A stretch of DNA of 64,000 nucleotides, from assembly GCF_003096195.1 (NCBI RefSeq), contig NZ_CP023004.1, positions 2,584,501-2,648,500 of the forward strand, read 5' to 3'. The notes beneath the pieces are model-generated. The model saw only the letters and a program-made list of their open reading frames with translations, was not told where the DNA came from and did not search any database. Each line of letters begins with the position of its first letter. The stretch's first letter is position 1. Made by a program: the position numbers and the translations under genes. The stretch comes from Ereboglobus luteus. GTDB lineage: Bacteria; Verrucomicrobiota; Verrucomicrobiia; Opitutales; Opitutaceae. Below, one piece after another: positions 44,685 to 53,938 of this stretch.

Positions 44685-45967
44685 TCAGGGCTTTGCACCC
44701 ATTTCGGCTTTTTCGCCCGGTTCGGGTTCGCGGGGTTTTTTGCCGGTGATTTCTTCGTATTGTTTTCTCATTCCAAAGCTCTCGCCGTCGAAACGCACGC
44801 CGCCGCCTTCGTCGGCGAGCTTGTTGATTTTGCGTTTGAGGAAGCTGCCTTCCGTGACGATCTTTCCGGCGCGGATATCGGCCTCGGTGAATTTTGCGAA
44901 AAGGATTTCCTGCATGTCCTTTTGATAGCGTCCGCGATCATGGACGGCGTAGATGAAGCCGTCGGGGATTGTGTCGCGTCGGGGTAGGAGACGTGGGTGC
45001 GCTCGTCGAGGACGAGTTTGTGCTGCCAGGTTTTGCCGTCGTCGTCGGACAGCATGGCGGTCATGTTTTCGCGTTTCCTTGGATGATCGTTGACGATGAG
45101 GAGCAGGCTGCCGCTTTTGAGTTTTCCGAAGTAAAAACGCGTGTTGACGTTGAAGTCTTTGGTAAAGGGTTCGATTTCGCGCCACGTCCGGCCTTTGTCG
45201 TTGGAGACGGCCCGGGCGATGCCGTATTTGGCGCGGGCGAGCATCAACAGGCTGCCATCCTTTCGCTCGGCAATCATGTGCTCGGTGAAGGGCGTGTCCT
45301 TGATTTCGACATGGCCGGTATGTTCAAAGGGTTTGTCGTAACCGGTGAATTTCCAGACGTGCGCGCCTTTGCGGGCGGGAAGAGGGGCGTCTGTTTTTTT
45401 GCTCATCGGGTCGACCATGTGAAGCCATTCGCCGTCCGAGGTGACAAACTCCTTGTTGAGCGAGTATCCGTAGCCGGCGAAAACGGGTCCGCGCCATTTC
45501 GCCTTTGGGTTGTCGGGCTCGGTGGTATGGAAACCCCAGCAGGTGCGCGGGTGAATGCCGGGCGATTGCATGACGCGATGGACGAACCACCAGAGGCGTC
45601 CGTTCGGATCAAGCCAGAGGTGCGCGTCGCCACCCGCGCCGCCGAGGAGCTGCCGTCCGGGATCAAAAACGGCGACGGGTTTTGACCATGTGAGGCCGTC
45701 GTTGCCGCTTGTTACGAGGAGTTGGTAATTGTGTCCCTTGCCCTCGCCGATTCCGCCGGAATACCATGTTGCCCAGAGGCGTCCGCCGGGCGCGCGCTCG
45801 ATGCTCGGAATGCCCTGCCAGAGACGCATTCGCGGCCAGTAGGCGGGATTGGGATTAAACTCCAGTCGCGGTGGCGTGAGCGTGGTGATGCCGAAAGTTT
45901 CCCTTCCCGCGACAGGCAGGCTCGCCGAGATGGCAAGGAGGATGCAAAGAAGGGGGATGGTTTTCAT
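44685..45967 (-). CDS. BNR/sialidase-like beta-propeller, 427 aa, frameshift near 44964
   Basis: From the ATG at 45967 (signal peptide ending PVAG), the protein shows Asp-box type repeats (TSGNDGLTW, SNDKGRTW, SDDDGKTW), typical of six-bladed sialidase-like propellers. After SYPDATQSP the frame fails. One extra C in the C4 run (G4 at 44964-44967 on the plus strand) continues it as DGFIYAVHDRGRYQKDMQEIL to a stop at 44685, close to the GH78 start. Sialidase fold enzymes include sialidases and other exo-glycosidases or lyases; the catalytic residues are not clear to me, so no substrate is named. It is 30 bp behind the GH43_24-like gene. Confidence 0.75.
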
Positions 45968-45997
45968 GGGGAGTGGTTGTTTCGTTTGGACATCTGC

Positions 45998-47038
45998 TCA
46001 ATCACTCCGGTTGAAAATGCCGAGATCCCATTTCGTGTGCCACTCGACGACGGGCTTGCCGTTTTTGATGAAAAGCGGAAGCCATGCGTAGAGTCCCTTT
46101 TCGGCATGATCCGGTCTCCATAGGTCGAACATCGCGATGTATGCGCCGGGGCGTCCCTCGACGGGAATGATGCACGATATCTGTCCGCCGAATGTTTTTT
46201 CAGGGCCGAGGTTGTTGTGCGGGTTTGTGCCGGCGCAGGGATTTCCGAGGTCGGTGAACGGACCGGCGGCCGCGGGAGCGCGGAACGAGCGGGCGGCGTT
46301 GGGTTTCCAGCCCGAGGAGCCGGAGCCGAGCATGTAGTGGGTGCCGTCGCCGAGTCGAATCATCGCGGGCGCCTCGGTGAGCGCGGGGATTTCGGTGAGC
46401 ACGCGATAATCACCGCGCGGGTGGAGATAGTCGTCGGTGAGCCGGCCCGCGACAAACGCCTTGTCGGGTTTGCGCACGGTGTAGTGCCAGACATCGCCCG
46501 CCGCATCGCGAAACATGCAAAAATCGCCGGTGCCCTTGGGCGAGCCTCCGCCGACAAAACGATGGCTGTAAGTGAAAGGGCCGGCGGGTTTGTCCGCAAC
46601 GGCAACGCCAACATAGCCGGTATCGTAGCCGGATCCCGGAGGGTAGAGTTTGAAATACATCACGTATTTTTTCGTGCGCGGATTATAAACAACCTTTGGG
46701 CGCTCGAGGATGCAACCTGCCGCGATTTCCGATTTTGGGTTCTGATAATCCACGGAAAGCACGAGCCCCTCGTCCCGCCAATTATAAAGATCGGTCGAGG
46801 AATAACAATGCACGCCGCCGTCGGCCTTTTGCGCCTCGGAGCGGTTGGGCAGCTTGTGTTCGCCATGCCAATAATAGCGGCCGTCCACAAAAATAACACC
46901 GCCGCCATGGGCGTTTATCGGGGCGCCATTGGTGTCCAGCCATGCGGTGCCGGGTGAGAACGCGGATTGCCCGGGGGATCCGGGCAGCGCGGTGAGACTC
47001 AGGCAGAGGATGACGAACAGGCTGGCGGGTAATTTCAT
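45998..47038 (-). CDS. GH43_24-like secreted galactanase
   Basis: The true start is the ATG at 47038 (signal peptide MKLPASLFVILCLSL); an earlier in-frame start gives no signal. The 346-aa protein opens with DTNGAPINAHGGGVIF followed by GRYYWHGE, the characteristic N-terminus of exo-beta-1,3-galactanase-type GH43 (subfamily 24). Further propeller strands include LERPKVVYNPRTKKYVMYFKL. If the assignment holds, it attacks beta-1,3-galactan, as in arabinogalactan backbones. It lies between the FAD oxidoreductase and the BNR gene, in the same operon. The C-terminal CBM found in some relatives is absent. Confidence 0.78.
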   Translation of the reverse strand: MKLPASLFVILCLSLTALPGSPGQSAFSPGTAWLDTNGAPINAHGGGVIFVDGRYYWHGEHKLPNRSEAQKADGGVHCYSSTDLYNWRDEGLVLSVDYQNPKSEIAAGCILERPKVVYNPRTKKYVMYFKLYPPGSGYDTGYVGVAVADKPAGPFTYSHRFVGGGSPKGTGDFCMFRDAAGDVWHYTVRKPDKAFVAGRLTDDYLHPRGDYRVLTEIPALTEAPAMIRLGDGTHYMLGSGSSGWKPNAARSFRAPAAAGPFTDLGNPCAGTNPHNNLGPEKTFGGQISCIIPVEGRPGAYIAMFDLWRPDHAEKGLYAWLPLFIKNGKPVVEWHTKWDLGIFNRSD

Positions 47039-47121
47039 GATCGTGCTGATTGTTGGACATGCGTGGCGTGCGGATCGGTTTGATCCGCACGCCATGGGAG
47101 AACTGGATTAAGGCGATACGC

Positions 47122-49434
47122 TTATTCAGCGTAAACTCTGACGGCGAAAAGGGCGGCGGGGATGTTCGGGGTCGGATGCGCGACTTCGATCCGCAGGGAG
47201 CTCGTCGTGACAGGCTCGGGCAGGACGTGCTCGCGGAGCGAGAGGTAGTTGCCGGTGACTTCCACGAGGGCGCGGTTGGTGGCGGCGTCGCGTATCGTGT
47301 ATTTGGATACACAGAAGGGCATGTCGCTTTCGGGATGGCCCATTTGCACGGATTCCATCGGGTGGTCGTAGTCGGTGTCGAAGGCGATTGCGACGCGGCG
47401 GATTTTTTGCGGCGCATCCCATGCGAGCGTGACGGCGGGCGCGTTGTCGTCGGGGGAGGCAGCCCAGGCGTTGGGCGCGGAGACGGGGCGGTCGATACCG
47501 CTGACGAGGTTTTCTACGTTGTGGAGCGCGACGGGCGGCTCGATGACGCAGGCGAGGTTTTCGCCGTTGGGGCGGCGTTGCGGGAGCCAGAACTCGAAGG
47601 TTTCCACGCCGCTATCGGGCTCGGGGGTTTGCACCGCCGACTTGGCGACGGCTTTGTTGGCCGCGTGCGTGAGCGCGAGGATTCCGGTAACGCGTTTGTC
47701 GGAGATTGCCGTTTCGACGAGCGGGTTGGCGTGGATGATGTAGAACGCGTAGCAGGAATGCGGAATGCGGATTGCGGATTGCGGATTGTTCGGATCGGGG
47801 AAGTCGAGCTCGAGGTTGCTGTCGCCGGCGGGGGTTTTTATTTCGCGGGTGGCGAGTGTGGTGTCGGGGGTGTGGTTGCCGGGTTTGGAACTGATGCGCA
47901 GTTCGACTTTCACGGTTGTCGCTTCCGCGGCGCGGACTTGGTAGGTGACGCGGGGCGCGGGGCCGGGGACGACTGGAATCATCATGGCCCACGAGGCGTC
48001 GAGCCGGCGGTATTGGCCGTTGGGCGGGAGCGCGGCGAGCGTGAGCGCGCTGGTGGCGGCGAGCTTGGCCTTGGGCGCGAGGTCGGCGGGATCGTTGAGC
48101 GCGAGGCCGGGGATGTATTGGCCGCGCTTGAGGAGTTCGCGCTGGAGCTCGGCGAGTTTTTCGCCGGCGGCGAGGTCGCGGGGGAGCGCGTTGTGTTTTT
48201 TGCAGAGCGCGGCGGCGAGGCCGACGGCGGCGGCGTTGTGCCCGCAGGTGGCCATGACGCGGGTCGAGCCGTAGGCGACGTGCGAGGCGCTGATGATGCG
48301 CCCGGCTAGGAAGAGGTTTTGGATGTTGCGGCTATACATCGTGCGGTAGGGGATGCCGTAAACGCCCTTTGCATGGTATTGCGTGCAGCCGTCCTTGGGC
48401 GAATAGACGCCGTCGGCGGGGTGCAGGTCGATGGCCCAGCCGCCGAAGGAAACGTCGTCGGGGTGCGGGATTTGTTCGATGAGGTCGCGTTGGACGAGCA
48501 TCGTGTCGCCTTCGAAGCGGCGGCTTTCGCGTTTGCCGGCGAGCTGGCCGACCCATTCGAGGGTCATGGTTTCGGCCTCGGGAAAGAGGCCGGAGTTTTT
48601 GATGTGGTTCCAGACGCCGTAGATGACTTTCCAGAGTTCCCACTTGATTTCCTCGGTGTCGTGGACGGTGTCCATGCGCCCGCCGTATTCGACCCACCAG
48701 AGTTTGCAGCCTTGCTCGGCGGCGGAGAAGTTTTTGTAGCGGGGGATTTTTGTGATGTCGTCGAGCGCGAAGGAGGGCGGCGTGAACGTCACGGGTTTGC
48801 CGGTGTCGCGCGAGTAGAAGTAGAGGGAGTGGCCGAGGAGTTCGCCGAACTCGTCGCCGGGGGCCATGAGCTCGCCAAACTCGTCGCGCTTTTCGGCGCC
48901 CATGCGGAAGGCGGCCCCGGCGAGAAAGCCGATGGCGCCGTCGCCGGTGGCGTCGCAGAAGAGGGGCGCGGTGATGGTGTATTCGGTGGCGTTTTGCGGA
49001 TTGAAGGCGCGGATGGAGCGGATGGTGTCGGCGTCGGATTTTTCGAGGTCGTGGACGATGGTGTTGAGCAGAAGGGTGATGTTGGGTTCGCGGCGCACCA
49101 TGTCGAGGAGCAGGGCGTCGACGAAGACGGGGTTGCCCTCGCGGTTGCGGTGGGTGTTCTCGACCATGAACTCGTCGATGATGCCGCCTTCGCGGGCCCA
49201 GCGGTTGTTGTTTCCCATGTGCGAGGTCGCGCCGAGTATCCACAGGCGCACTTCGCTCGAGCCGTTGCCGCCGAGCACGGGCCGGTCCTGCACGAGCACG
49301 ACCTTGAGGCCGGCGCGCGCAGCGGCGATCGCCGCGCAGACTCCGGAAAGGCCGCCGCCGCCGACTGCGAGGTCGGCGTGGATGCGCGTGGATTTGAAGG
49401 GACGGACGTGATTGGTGGGTGGATTTGTGATCAT
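47122..49434 (-). CDS. FAD-dependent oxidoreductase (FAD_oxidored type)
   Basis: The 770-aa protein begins without a signal peptide and reaches a Rossmann dinucleotide motif near residue 24 (VGGGGLSGVCAAIAAARAG, then PVLGGNGSSE). DATGDGAIGFLAGAAFRMG is typical of this FAD-oxidoreductase family. The catalytic part ends near residue 470. The C-terminal ~300 residues are beta-rich (galactose-binding-like). It is the only apparently cytoplasmic enzyme of the run and lies directly behind the MFS transporter (14 bp), so it may oxidise an imported sugar (inference). Its C-terminal coding part carries a 7-bp tandem repeat. Confidence 0.8.
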   Translation of the reverse strand: MITNPPTNHVRPFKSTRIHADLAVGGGGLSGVCAAIAAARAGLKVVLVQDRPVLGGNGSSEVRLWILGATSHMGNNNRWAREGGIIDEFMVENTHRNREGNPVFVDALLLDMVRREPNITLLLNTIVHDLEKSDADTIRSIRAFNPQNATEYTITAPLFCDATGDGAIGFLAGAAFRMGAEKRDEFGELMAPGDEFGELLGHSLYFYSRDTGKPVTFTPPSFALDDITKIPRYKNFSAAEQGCKLWWVEYGGRMDTVHDTEEIKWELWKVIYGVWNHIKNSGLFPEAETMTLEWVGQLAGKRESRRFEGDTMLVQRDLIEQIPHPDDVSFGGWAIDLHPADGVYSPKDGCTQYHAKGVYGIPYRTMYSRNIQNLFLAGRIISASHVAYGSTRVMATCGHNAAAVGLAAALCKKHNALPRDLAAGEKLAELQRELLKRGQYIPGLALNDPADLAPKAKLAATSALTLAALPPNGQYRRLDASWAMMIPVVPGPAPRVTYQVRAAEATTVKVELRISSKPGNHTPDTTLATREIKTPAGDSNLELDFPDPNNPQSAIRIPHSCYAFYIIHANPLVETAISDKRVTGILALTHAANKAVAKSAVQTPEPDSGVETFEFWLPQRRPNGENLACVIEPPVALHNVENLVSGIDRPVSAPNAWAASPDDNAPAVTLAWDAPQKIRRVAIAFDTDYDHPMESVQMGHPESDMPFCVSKYTIRDAATNRALVEVTGNYLSLREHVLPEPVTTSSLRIEVAHPTPNIPAALFAVRVYAE
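47754..47788. repeat. Heptanucleotide tandem repeat inside the FAD oxidoreductase gene
   Basis: Five 7-bp units in a row: AGGAATG, CGGAATG, and three CGGATTG. They encode part of PQSAIRIPHS in the C-terminal domain. Seven is not a multiple of three, so a change of one unit would shift the frame. Confidence 0.8.
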
Positions 49435-49448
49435 TTGAGAAGGAAAAT

Positions 49449-50837
49449 TTATTTGGCGTTTTTATGGATGCGTCCGAAATAGAGCATGGCCCAGGCGGCG
49501 AGGTGGAGGAACGCCATCAGCCAGAACCACATGGTGTAGCCGCCGCCTTGCACGGCGCGGAGGATGGGGCCGAAGACGGCATACACGGCGCGGTCGAGAA
49601 AACCGACGGGGTTGCTTGCGACGGGCGAGACCATCGCGGAGACGAGCGTGTTCATGATGATGCCGCCGACGGTGCTGCCCGCTGCGACGATGCTGAACAC
49701 GGTGCCGAGGCAGGACTTCGGAACAGTGTCGACAACGAGCGAGCTGATGTTGATGAGCCACGCGAGCGCGGCGATGATGACGATCGCGGTGAAGCCCATC
49801 GTGGGTGTCATGCCGGTGACGTTCACGACAATGATGGACACGGGCATGACGCACGCGCAGCCGAGCATGATCCACATGCGGGAGGCGGCGGGGGCGATTT
49901 TGCGTTTCTTAATGAGCACGCCCGAGAGCCATCCGCCCGCGAGGCTGCCTACGCCGGCGGCGGCGTAGACGATCCATGTTATCGTGAGTTGGCTTTGGTC
50001 GAGGCCGCGCTCGGCGTGCAAAAACTTCGGAAACCAGAACTGGAAGAAATACCAGGCGGGATCGGTGATGAGGCGCCCGAGCAGGAGCAGCCAGACGACG
50101 CGCGAGGAGAAGATTTGTTTCCAGCTCCACGGGGCTTCGTTGACGACGCTGCCGGCGGACTTGGCCTCCTCGGCGTTGGAGTCGGCGAGAAGTTTCAGTT
50201 CCTTTTCAGTGGCGTGTTTCGATTCCTTGGGCTGGCGGTAAACGAGCATCCACGGGATGAGCCAGAGGAGGCCGGCGAGGCCGGTCAGGATAAACGCCAT
50301 GCGCCAGCCCGCGCCCTCGCCGAGCAGGTTGCTGACAAAGGGCATGTGCGTGGCGAAGGGGAACGCGGCGAGCGGAATGACGATGTAGGGCGCGACGGTT
50401 GCGCCCACGGTCGAGCCCATCGTGTAAACACCGATTGCGAGGGCGCGTTCGCGCGCGGGAAACCATTCCGAGACTGATTTGGACGCGGCGGGCCACACGC
50501 CGGCCTCGCCGAGGCCGAGCATGAAGCGGAAAAATCCCATGGAACGCACGCCGTGCGCGGCGGCGGTGAGCATGTTGCTCACGGACCAGAAGGCGACGAA
50601 GACGGCCATGCCCAGGCGCGTGCCGAGCTTGTCCACCATGCGGCCCGACACGAGGTAGGAGATCGTGTAGGCGATCAGGAAGATGTTGACGATGTTGCCG
50701 TAGTCGCGGTCGGTCAGGCCGAGGTCCTTCTGGATTGTCGGCGCGAGCGCCGAGAGCGTCTGCCGGTCGATGTAGTTGAGCACCGCGGCAAAGAAAACGA
50801 GCGTGATGATGAACCAGCGGAAATTGGGAATCTTCAT
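49449..50837 (-). CDS. MFS transporter, ExuT-like (ACS family)
   Basis: The 462-aa membrane protein begins with a first helix followed by NYIDRQTLSALAPTIQ, a typical start of hexuronate (ExuT-type) anion:cation symporters. It shows about 12 hydrophobic segments, with GLGEAGVWPAASKSV and SEWFPARERALAIG in the first half and a central hydrophilic loop near residue 220. It probably imports a sugar acid or related monosaccharide across the inner membrane using protons. It is 30 bp behind the toroid gene 50868 and 14 bp before the FAD oxidoreductase. This hints that the extracellular enzymes release a uronate or other acidic sugar, but ACS substrates vary widely. Confidence 0.85.
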   Translation of the reverse strand: MKIPNFRWFIITLVFFAAVLNYIDRQTLSALAPTIQKDLGLTDRDYGNIVNIFLIAYTISYLVSGRMVDKLGTRLGMAVFVAFWSVSNMLTAAAHGVRSMGFFRFMLGLGEAGVWPAASKSVSEWFPARERALAIGVYTMGSTVGATVAPYIVIPLAAFPFATHMPFVSNLLGEGAGWRMAFILTGLAGLLWLIPWMLVYRQPKESKHATEKELKLLADSNAEEAKSAGSVVNEAPWSWKQIFSSRVVWLLLLGRLITDPAWYFFQFWFPKFLHAERGLDQSQLTITWIVYAAAGVGSLAGGWLSGVLIKKRKIAPAASRMWIMLGCACVMPVSIIVVNVTGMTPTMGFTAIVIIAALAWLINISSLVVDTVPKSCLGTVFSIVAAGSTVGGIIMNTLVSAMVSPVASNPVGFLDRAVYAVFGPILRAVQGGGYTMWFWLMAFLHLAAWAMLYFGRIHKNAK

Positions 50838-50867
50838 GGTGGGAAATGCGGAGTTCGAGAGGTGGAA

Positions 50868-53630
50868 TTATTTGGGCTCGGCGGTGAGTTTGAGTTGAGG
50901 ATCGTAACCGTCCGCCGGGGCGAGGTCTTTGCTAAATTCGAAGGGGAAGGAGTCGTCCGTGAGTGTCGTTGTGGTGCCGCCGGTGGTGATGGTGAGTTTG
51001 GCGTTGTTCCATTTGGAGTCGTCCTCGCGCAAATAAGCGTAGAGCCAGGTCGAGCGGTCGCCGAAACTGAAGGTGGCGGCGCGGGCGTCGCCGGGCGCGA
51101 GTTTTTGCACGCCGGTGGTGACGGGTTTTGCCAGGTCCCGGCCGGGCGTCCAGCCGATGGCGGGTTTCGCACCCTCGATGTAAATGGCGCTGATGCCGCT
51201 TGCGGCCACATCGACGGGAATGCCTTCGCGCGGATTGCAGGTGATTGTTCCGATGTATTTGTTTTCCCGATACAGCCGCACCTTCGTGTTTGCGGGAAGC
51301 GTGGAAAAACAGGACGGGTTCAGCAGAACCTTTGAGGAGACCGGGGCGAAGGATTGATTCGTGAACGCGAGCGCGACGCCGCCGGAGTTGTGGGCCGCGA
51401 TATGATTGAGCTCATCGGAGCCGGCCGTGACTAGGTTGTCGGGTATCCAGAGATTGAGGCCGTTGATGTCATACATTTTTCCGGGGCGGTGTCCGTAGAA
51501 GCGGCTTTGGAGGTAGGCGTAGCCCTCGATGTATTGGTCGGGGAAATGGATCGCGTCGCGACTGCGGGTGATGACGTCGGAGACGAGGTAATCGAGCACC
51601 ATCGAGGCCATGGGCCAGACGTGATTATAGTGGATGGAATTGTAGCTCATTTTCTCGTGCGGGCGGAGCGCATAGTCCGCCTTTTCGTAAACCGTGGTGC
51701 GCGCGGTGTTGATGTGGTAGCCGGGAAAACCGCGGTAACGACCGATCACGGCGGAGCGGGCGATGTCGTGGAGGAATGTGTCGCCGGTGAGCGCCGCGAG
51801 GCGCAGCATCCAGGGCGCGTGGTGCGCCATGAAAATGGCGCGGTGGCCTGTCGCCGTGCCGGAGGATTCGGGATTGAGGCCTTGCTCGGAGAGGCGCCAC
51901 GCGGGCGCGGTTTCCTCGGGAATGGGAATCGCGGGAAAGCCGCGCCGTCCCAGATACCAATACACGGGTGCCTTGCCGCCGATGTTGACGCGGATGTCGG
52001 TGTCGGGGATGAGCGGGCACATCCAGATGTAGAGCGCGTTGAGGCGCGCGCCGCGATGCGCGGCGTCGAGGTAGCGTTTTTCCCCGGTGGCCTCATGAAG
52101 CATGAGGAGGTCAAGCCAGCGGGGCACGTAGCCGGTCCAGAAAAACGTGCCCTGGCCGTCGGGGTCCTTGAATGTCGTGGCGGGTTTGTCGACGCGACGG
52201 GTGATGTAGGCGTCGGCGCCTTTGCGTGCGAGTTCAAGCCAGTGCTTTTCGCCGGTCGAGCGATAGAGCGCGAGGGCGTTCCACCAAGTCGGGCCGCGGG
52301 AAACATCATCGAGATTGATGACGCGGTCGCGCGGGTAGAGTTTGCGCGCGGTCTCGATGAACACGTTGGTGTTTCCGTGGCTGATATCATGAAGCGCCGC
52401 GAATTCGCTGACGGGCGCGCACGGGCCGAGCAGGGCGCGCGAGGGCGACTGGATCTTTTGCTTGGGATCGAGACTGAAGAGGAATTTTTCCCGGGAAAAA
52501 AGATACTCGAGGATGGGGCGCGCCCGGTCGTTGAAAAGTTCCGGGCGTCCGGTGACGAACGCGAGTTCGAGCGGGTTGAGCGAGGACACGTTTTTGACGG
52601 CGCCGGGAACGTCGGTCGAGTAACCGCAGCCGCGGAGCGGGGCGTTCCAGTAGGAATACTTGCTCATGCCATAGTCGATGATGTTGGTGAGCGCGGCGTT
52701 GAGGGTGCCGAGGGCGTTGTGGCGGCGGTCGCGAAAGTCGTAGAGTTCGCGGGCTATCTTTTCAAAGGCGGCGGTGACATCGGTGCCGGGAAGCGCGACG
52801 AGGCGGAGTTTGAACGTGAGCGTTTCGCCCGCCTTGCCATGCGATCCCGCGCCGCCGAGCATCGGAAAGAAGAGCATCGGGCTCAGCGTTTTTTCGGCGG
52901 TGCGCAGGGCGACGCCGAAGCGCGAGTTGTCGAATGTCGGGAGCGGTTGGAATGGCAGCTCGGACGGATCGGCGACCACGCCGTAGAGCGTGCCCCCATG
53001 CCGCACGAAAGCGCCGGGAAGCGGGCACATGTGCGCGGTCGTCAGGTAGGGAAGCATCGGGAAGCGGCGTTCCGTCCAGATGAGGGGCTGCCAGCCTTCC
53101 TCCGCGTCGGCCTCGGCGCAGGCGGGCGCGCCTGTGTAGCCGATGGAAAGGTAGCCGTCGCGCTTGCGGGTTGCCGTGATTGTGAGCGTGGGAAACGCGC
53201 CGGTCGTCGTGTCGAGCACGGCCGCGAGGCGGACGTTGGGGTTTGTGTCGGGGAAGGAAAATGTGCCGCCGGAATCCGTGCCGGTTAACTCGGTGCGATC
53301 GGCGGCGTCGAAGAGATTGAAGGCGCGATTGCGCATCGCGCCGTCGAGGATGCGTTCGTCGAAGCCGTCGCCGCCTTGCGTGATGTCGCGCTTGGCCACG
53401 GTTTTTGCGGCGCGCGACGGGTAAACTTGCCACGAGGGCACGTTGTAGGGAACGCCGGAAATGCCGGCGGGGCGCATGGCAATCTTGGGATCGTCGGTGC
53501 GAAAGAGAATGGTGAAGGCGGGCTGGAAACCGGACGCGGGCCGGCCGGTGTTTTGCGCGCGTAGACATGCAACCGACAGGAGCAGGCCGGACAGAATAAC
53601 GGGAACTAGGCGGCGAAGCGATAATGGCAT
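50868..53630 (-). CDS. Secreted (alpha/alpha)-toroid-like protein, 920 aa
   Basis: Signal peptide MPLSLRRLVPVIL ending CLRAQ. A ~270-residue beta-rich N-terminal region is followed by helix pairs (YRSTGEKHWLELARKGADAY, HEATGEKRYLDAAHRGAR) and then the family signature YNHVWPMASMVLDYLVSD with AIHFP, and YLQSRFYGHRPGKMYDING. Beta domains end the protein (LTDDSFPFEFSK). The closest relatives in the window are the toroid region of the giant protein (YPGY...DYLMAD...AIKFP...RVYGGAPG) and 56443-59892. I know no described activity for this family. It is the first gene of the long minus-strand run, with an operator 97 bp upstream, so it is likely the main regulated enzyme. Confidence 0.8.
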   Translation of the reverse strand: MPLSLRRLVPVILSGLLLSVACLRAQNTGRPASGFQPAFTILFRTDDPKIAMRPAGISGVPYNVPSWQVYPSRAAKTVAKRDITQGGDGFDERILDGAMRNRAFNLFDAADRTELTGTDSGGTFSFPDTNPNVRLAAVLDTTTGAFPTLTITATRKRDGYLSIGYTGAPACAEADAEEGWQPLIWTERRFPMLPYLTTAHMCPLPGAFVRHGGTLYGVVADPSELPFQPLPTFDNSRFGVALRTAEKTLSPMLFFPMLGGAGSHGKAGETLTFKLRLVALPGTDVTAAFEKIARELYDFRDRRHNALGTLNAALTNIIDYGMSKYSYWNAPLRGCGYSTDVPGAVKNVSSLNPLELAFVTGRPELFNDRARPILEYLFSREKFLFSLDPKQKIQSPSRALLGPCAPVSEFAALHDISHGNTNVFIETARKLYPRDRVINLDDVSRGPTWWNALALYRSTGEKHWLELARKGADAYITRRVDKPATTFKDPDGQGTFFWTGYVPRWLDLLMLHEATGEKRYLDAAHRGARLNALYIWMCPLIPDTDIRVNIGGKAPVYWYLGRRGFPAIPIPEETAPAWRLSEQGLNPESSGTATGHRAIFMAHHAPWMLRLAALTGDTFLHDIARSAVIGRYRGFPGYHINTARTTVYEKADYALRPHEKMSYNSIHYNHVWPMASMVLDYLVSDVITRSRDAIHFPDQYIEGYAYLQSRFYGHRPGKMYDINGLNLWIPDNLVTAGSDELNHIAAHNSGGVALAFTNQSFAPVSSKVLLNPSCFSTLPANTKVRLYRENKYIGTITCNPREGIPVDVAASGISAIYIEGAKPAIGWTPGRDLAKPVTTGVQKLAPGDARAATFSFGDRSTWLYAYLREDDSKWNNAKLTITTGGTTTTLTDDSFPFEFSKDLAPADGYDPQLKLTAEPK

Positions 53631-53720
53631 GGCTGTTGTTTTGGGAAAATAAACTGAGGGTTGCGAAGGGGATTGCCTTGATAAACAGATTTCAGGGGGC
53701 GCTTGGCAAAGATGTAGTCT

Positions 53721-53733
53721 GTCAACAGTTGAC
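53721..53733. promoter_or_regulatory. LacI-type operator, copy 4 (perfect)
   Basis: GTCAACAGTTGAC, a perfect palindrome around its central base. Its centre is 97 bp before the start of the toroid gene at 53630. Confidence 0.8.
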
Positions 53734-53833
53734 TCGTTGAAAACTTACAAATGCAGGGCGATTGAAACACCCGCCTCCCACTGAAAACAGGGATGCGCGG
53801 ATTTCCGCTGAACGGGGCTTCCGCGGCGCAGGC

Positions 53834-53846
53834 GTCAACTGTTGAC
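53834..53846. promoter_or_regulatory. LacI-type operator, copy 5 (perfect)
   Basis: GTCAACTGTTGAC, a perfect palindrome. Its centre is 99 bp before the GH3 start at 53939. Confidence 0.8.
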
Positions 53847-53938
53847 TTTGCCCCGCATTGTCGGGAGCGGCTGATAAACCGTTTGGTATGTCCAAGGATT
53901 ACGAAACCCGAAACGCATACCCGCAGCCTCTTAATATC

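Larger units (their letters stand above)
53631..53938. other. Divergent promoter region with two operators
   Basis: This 308-bp region lies between the leftward toroid operon and the rightward GH3 gene. Two perfect 13-bp palindromes (53721-53733 and 53834-53846) flank the centre, 107 bp apart start to start. Each lies about 97-99 bp (centre to ATG) from its gene. Each half-site contains TTGAC, which also resembles a -35 box, so binding could block RNA polymerase in both directions. No convincing -10 box is visible. No gene is seen. Confidence 0.7.
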
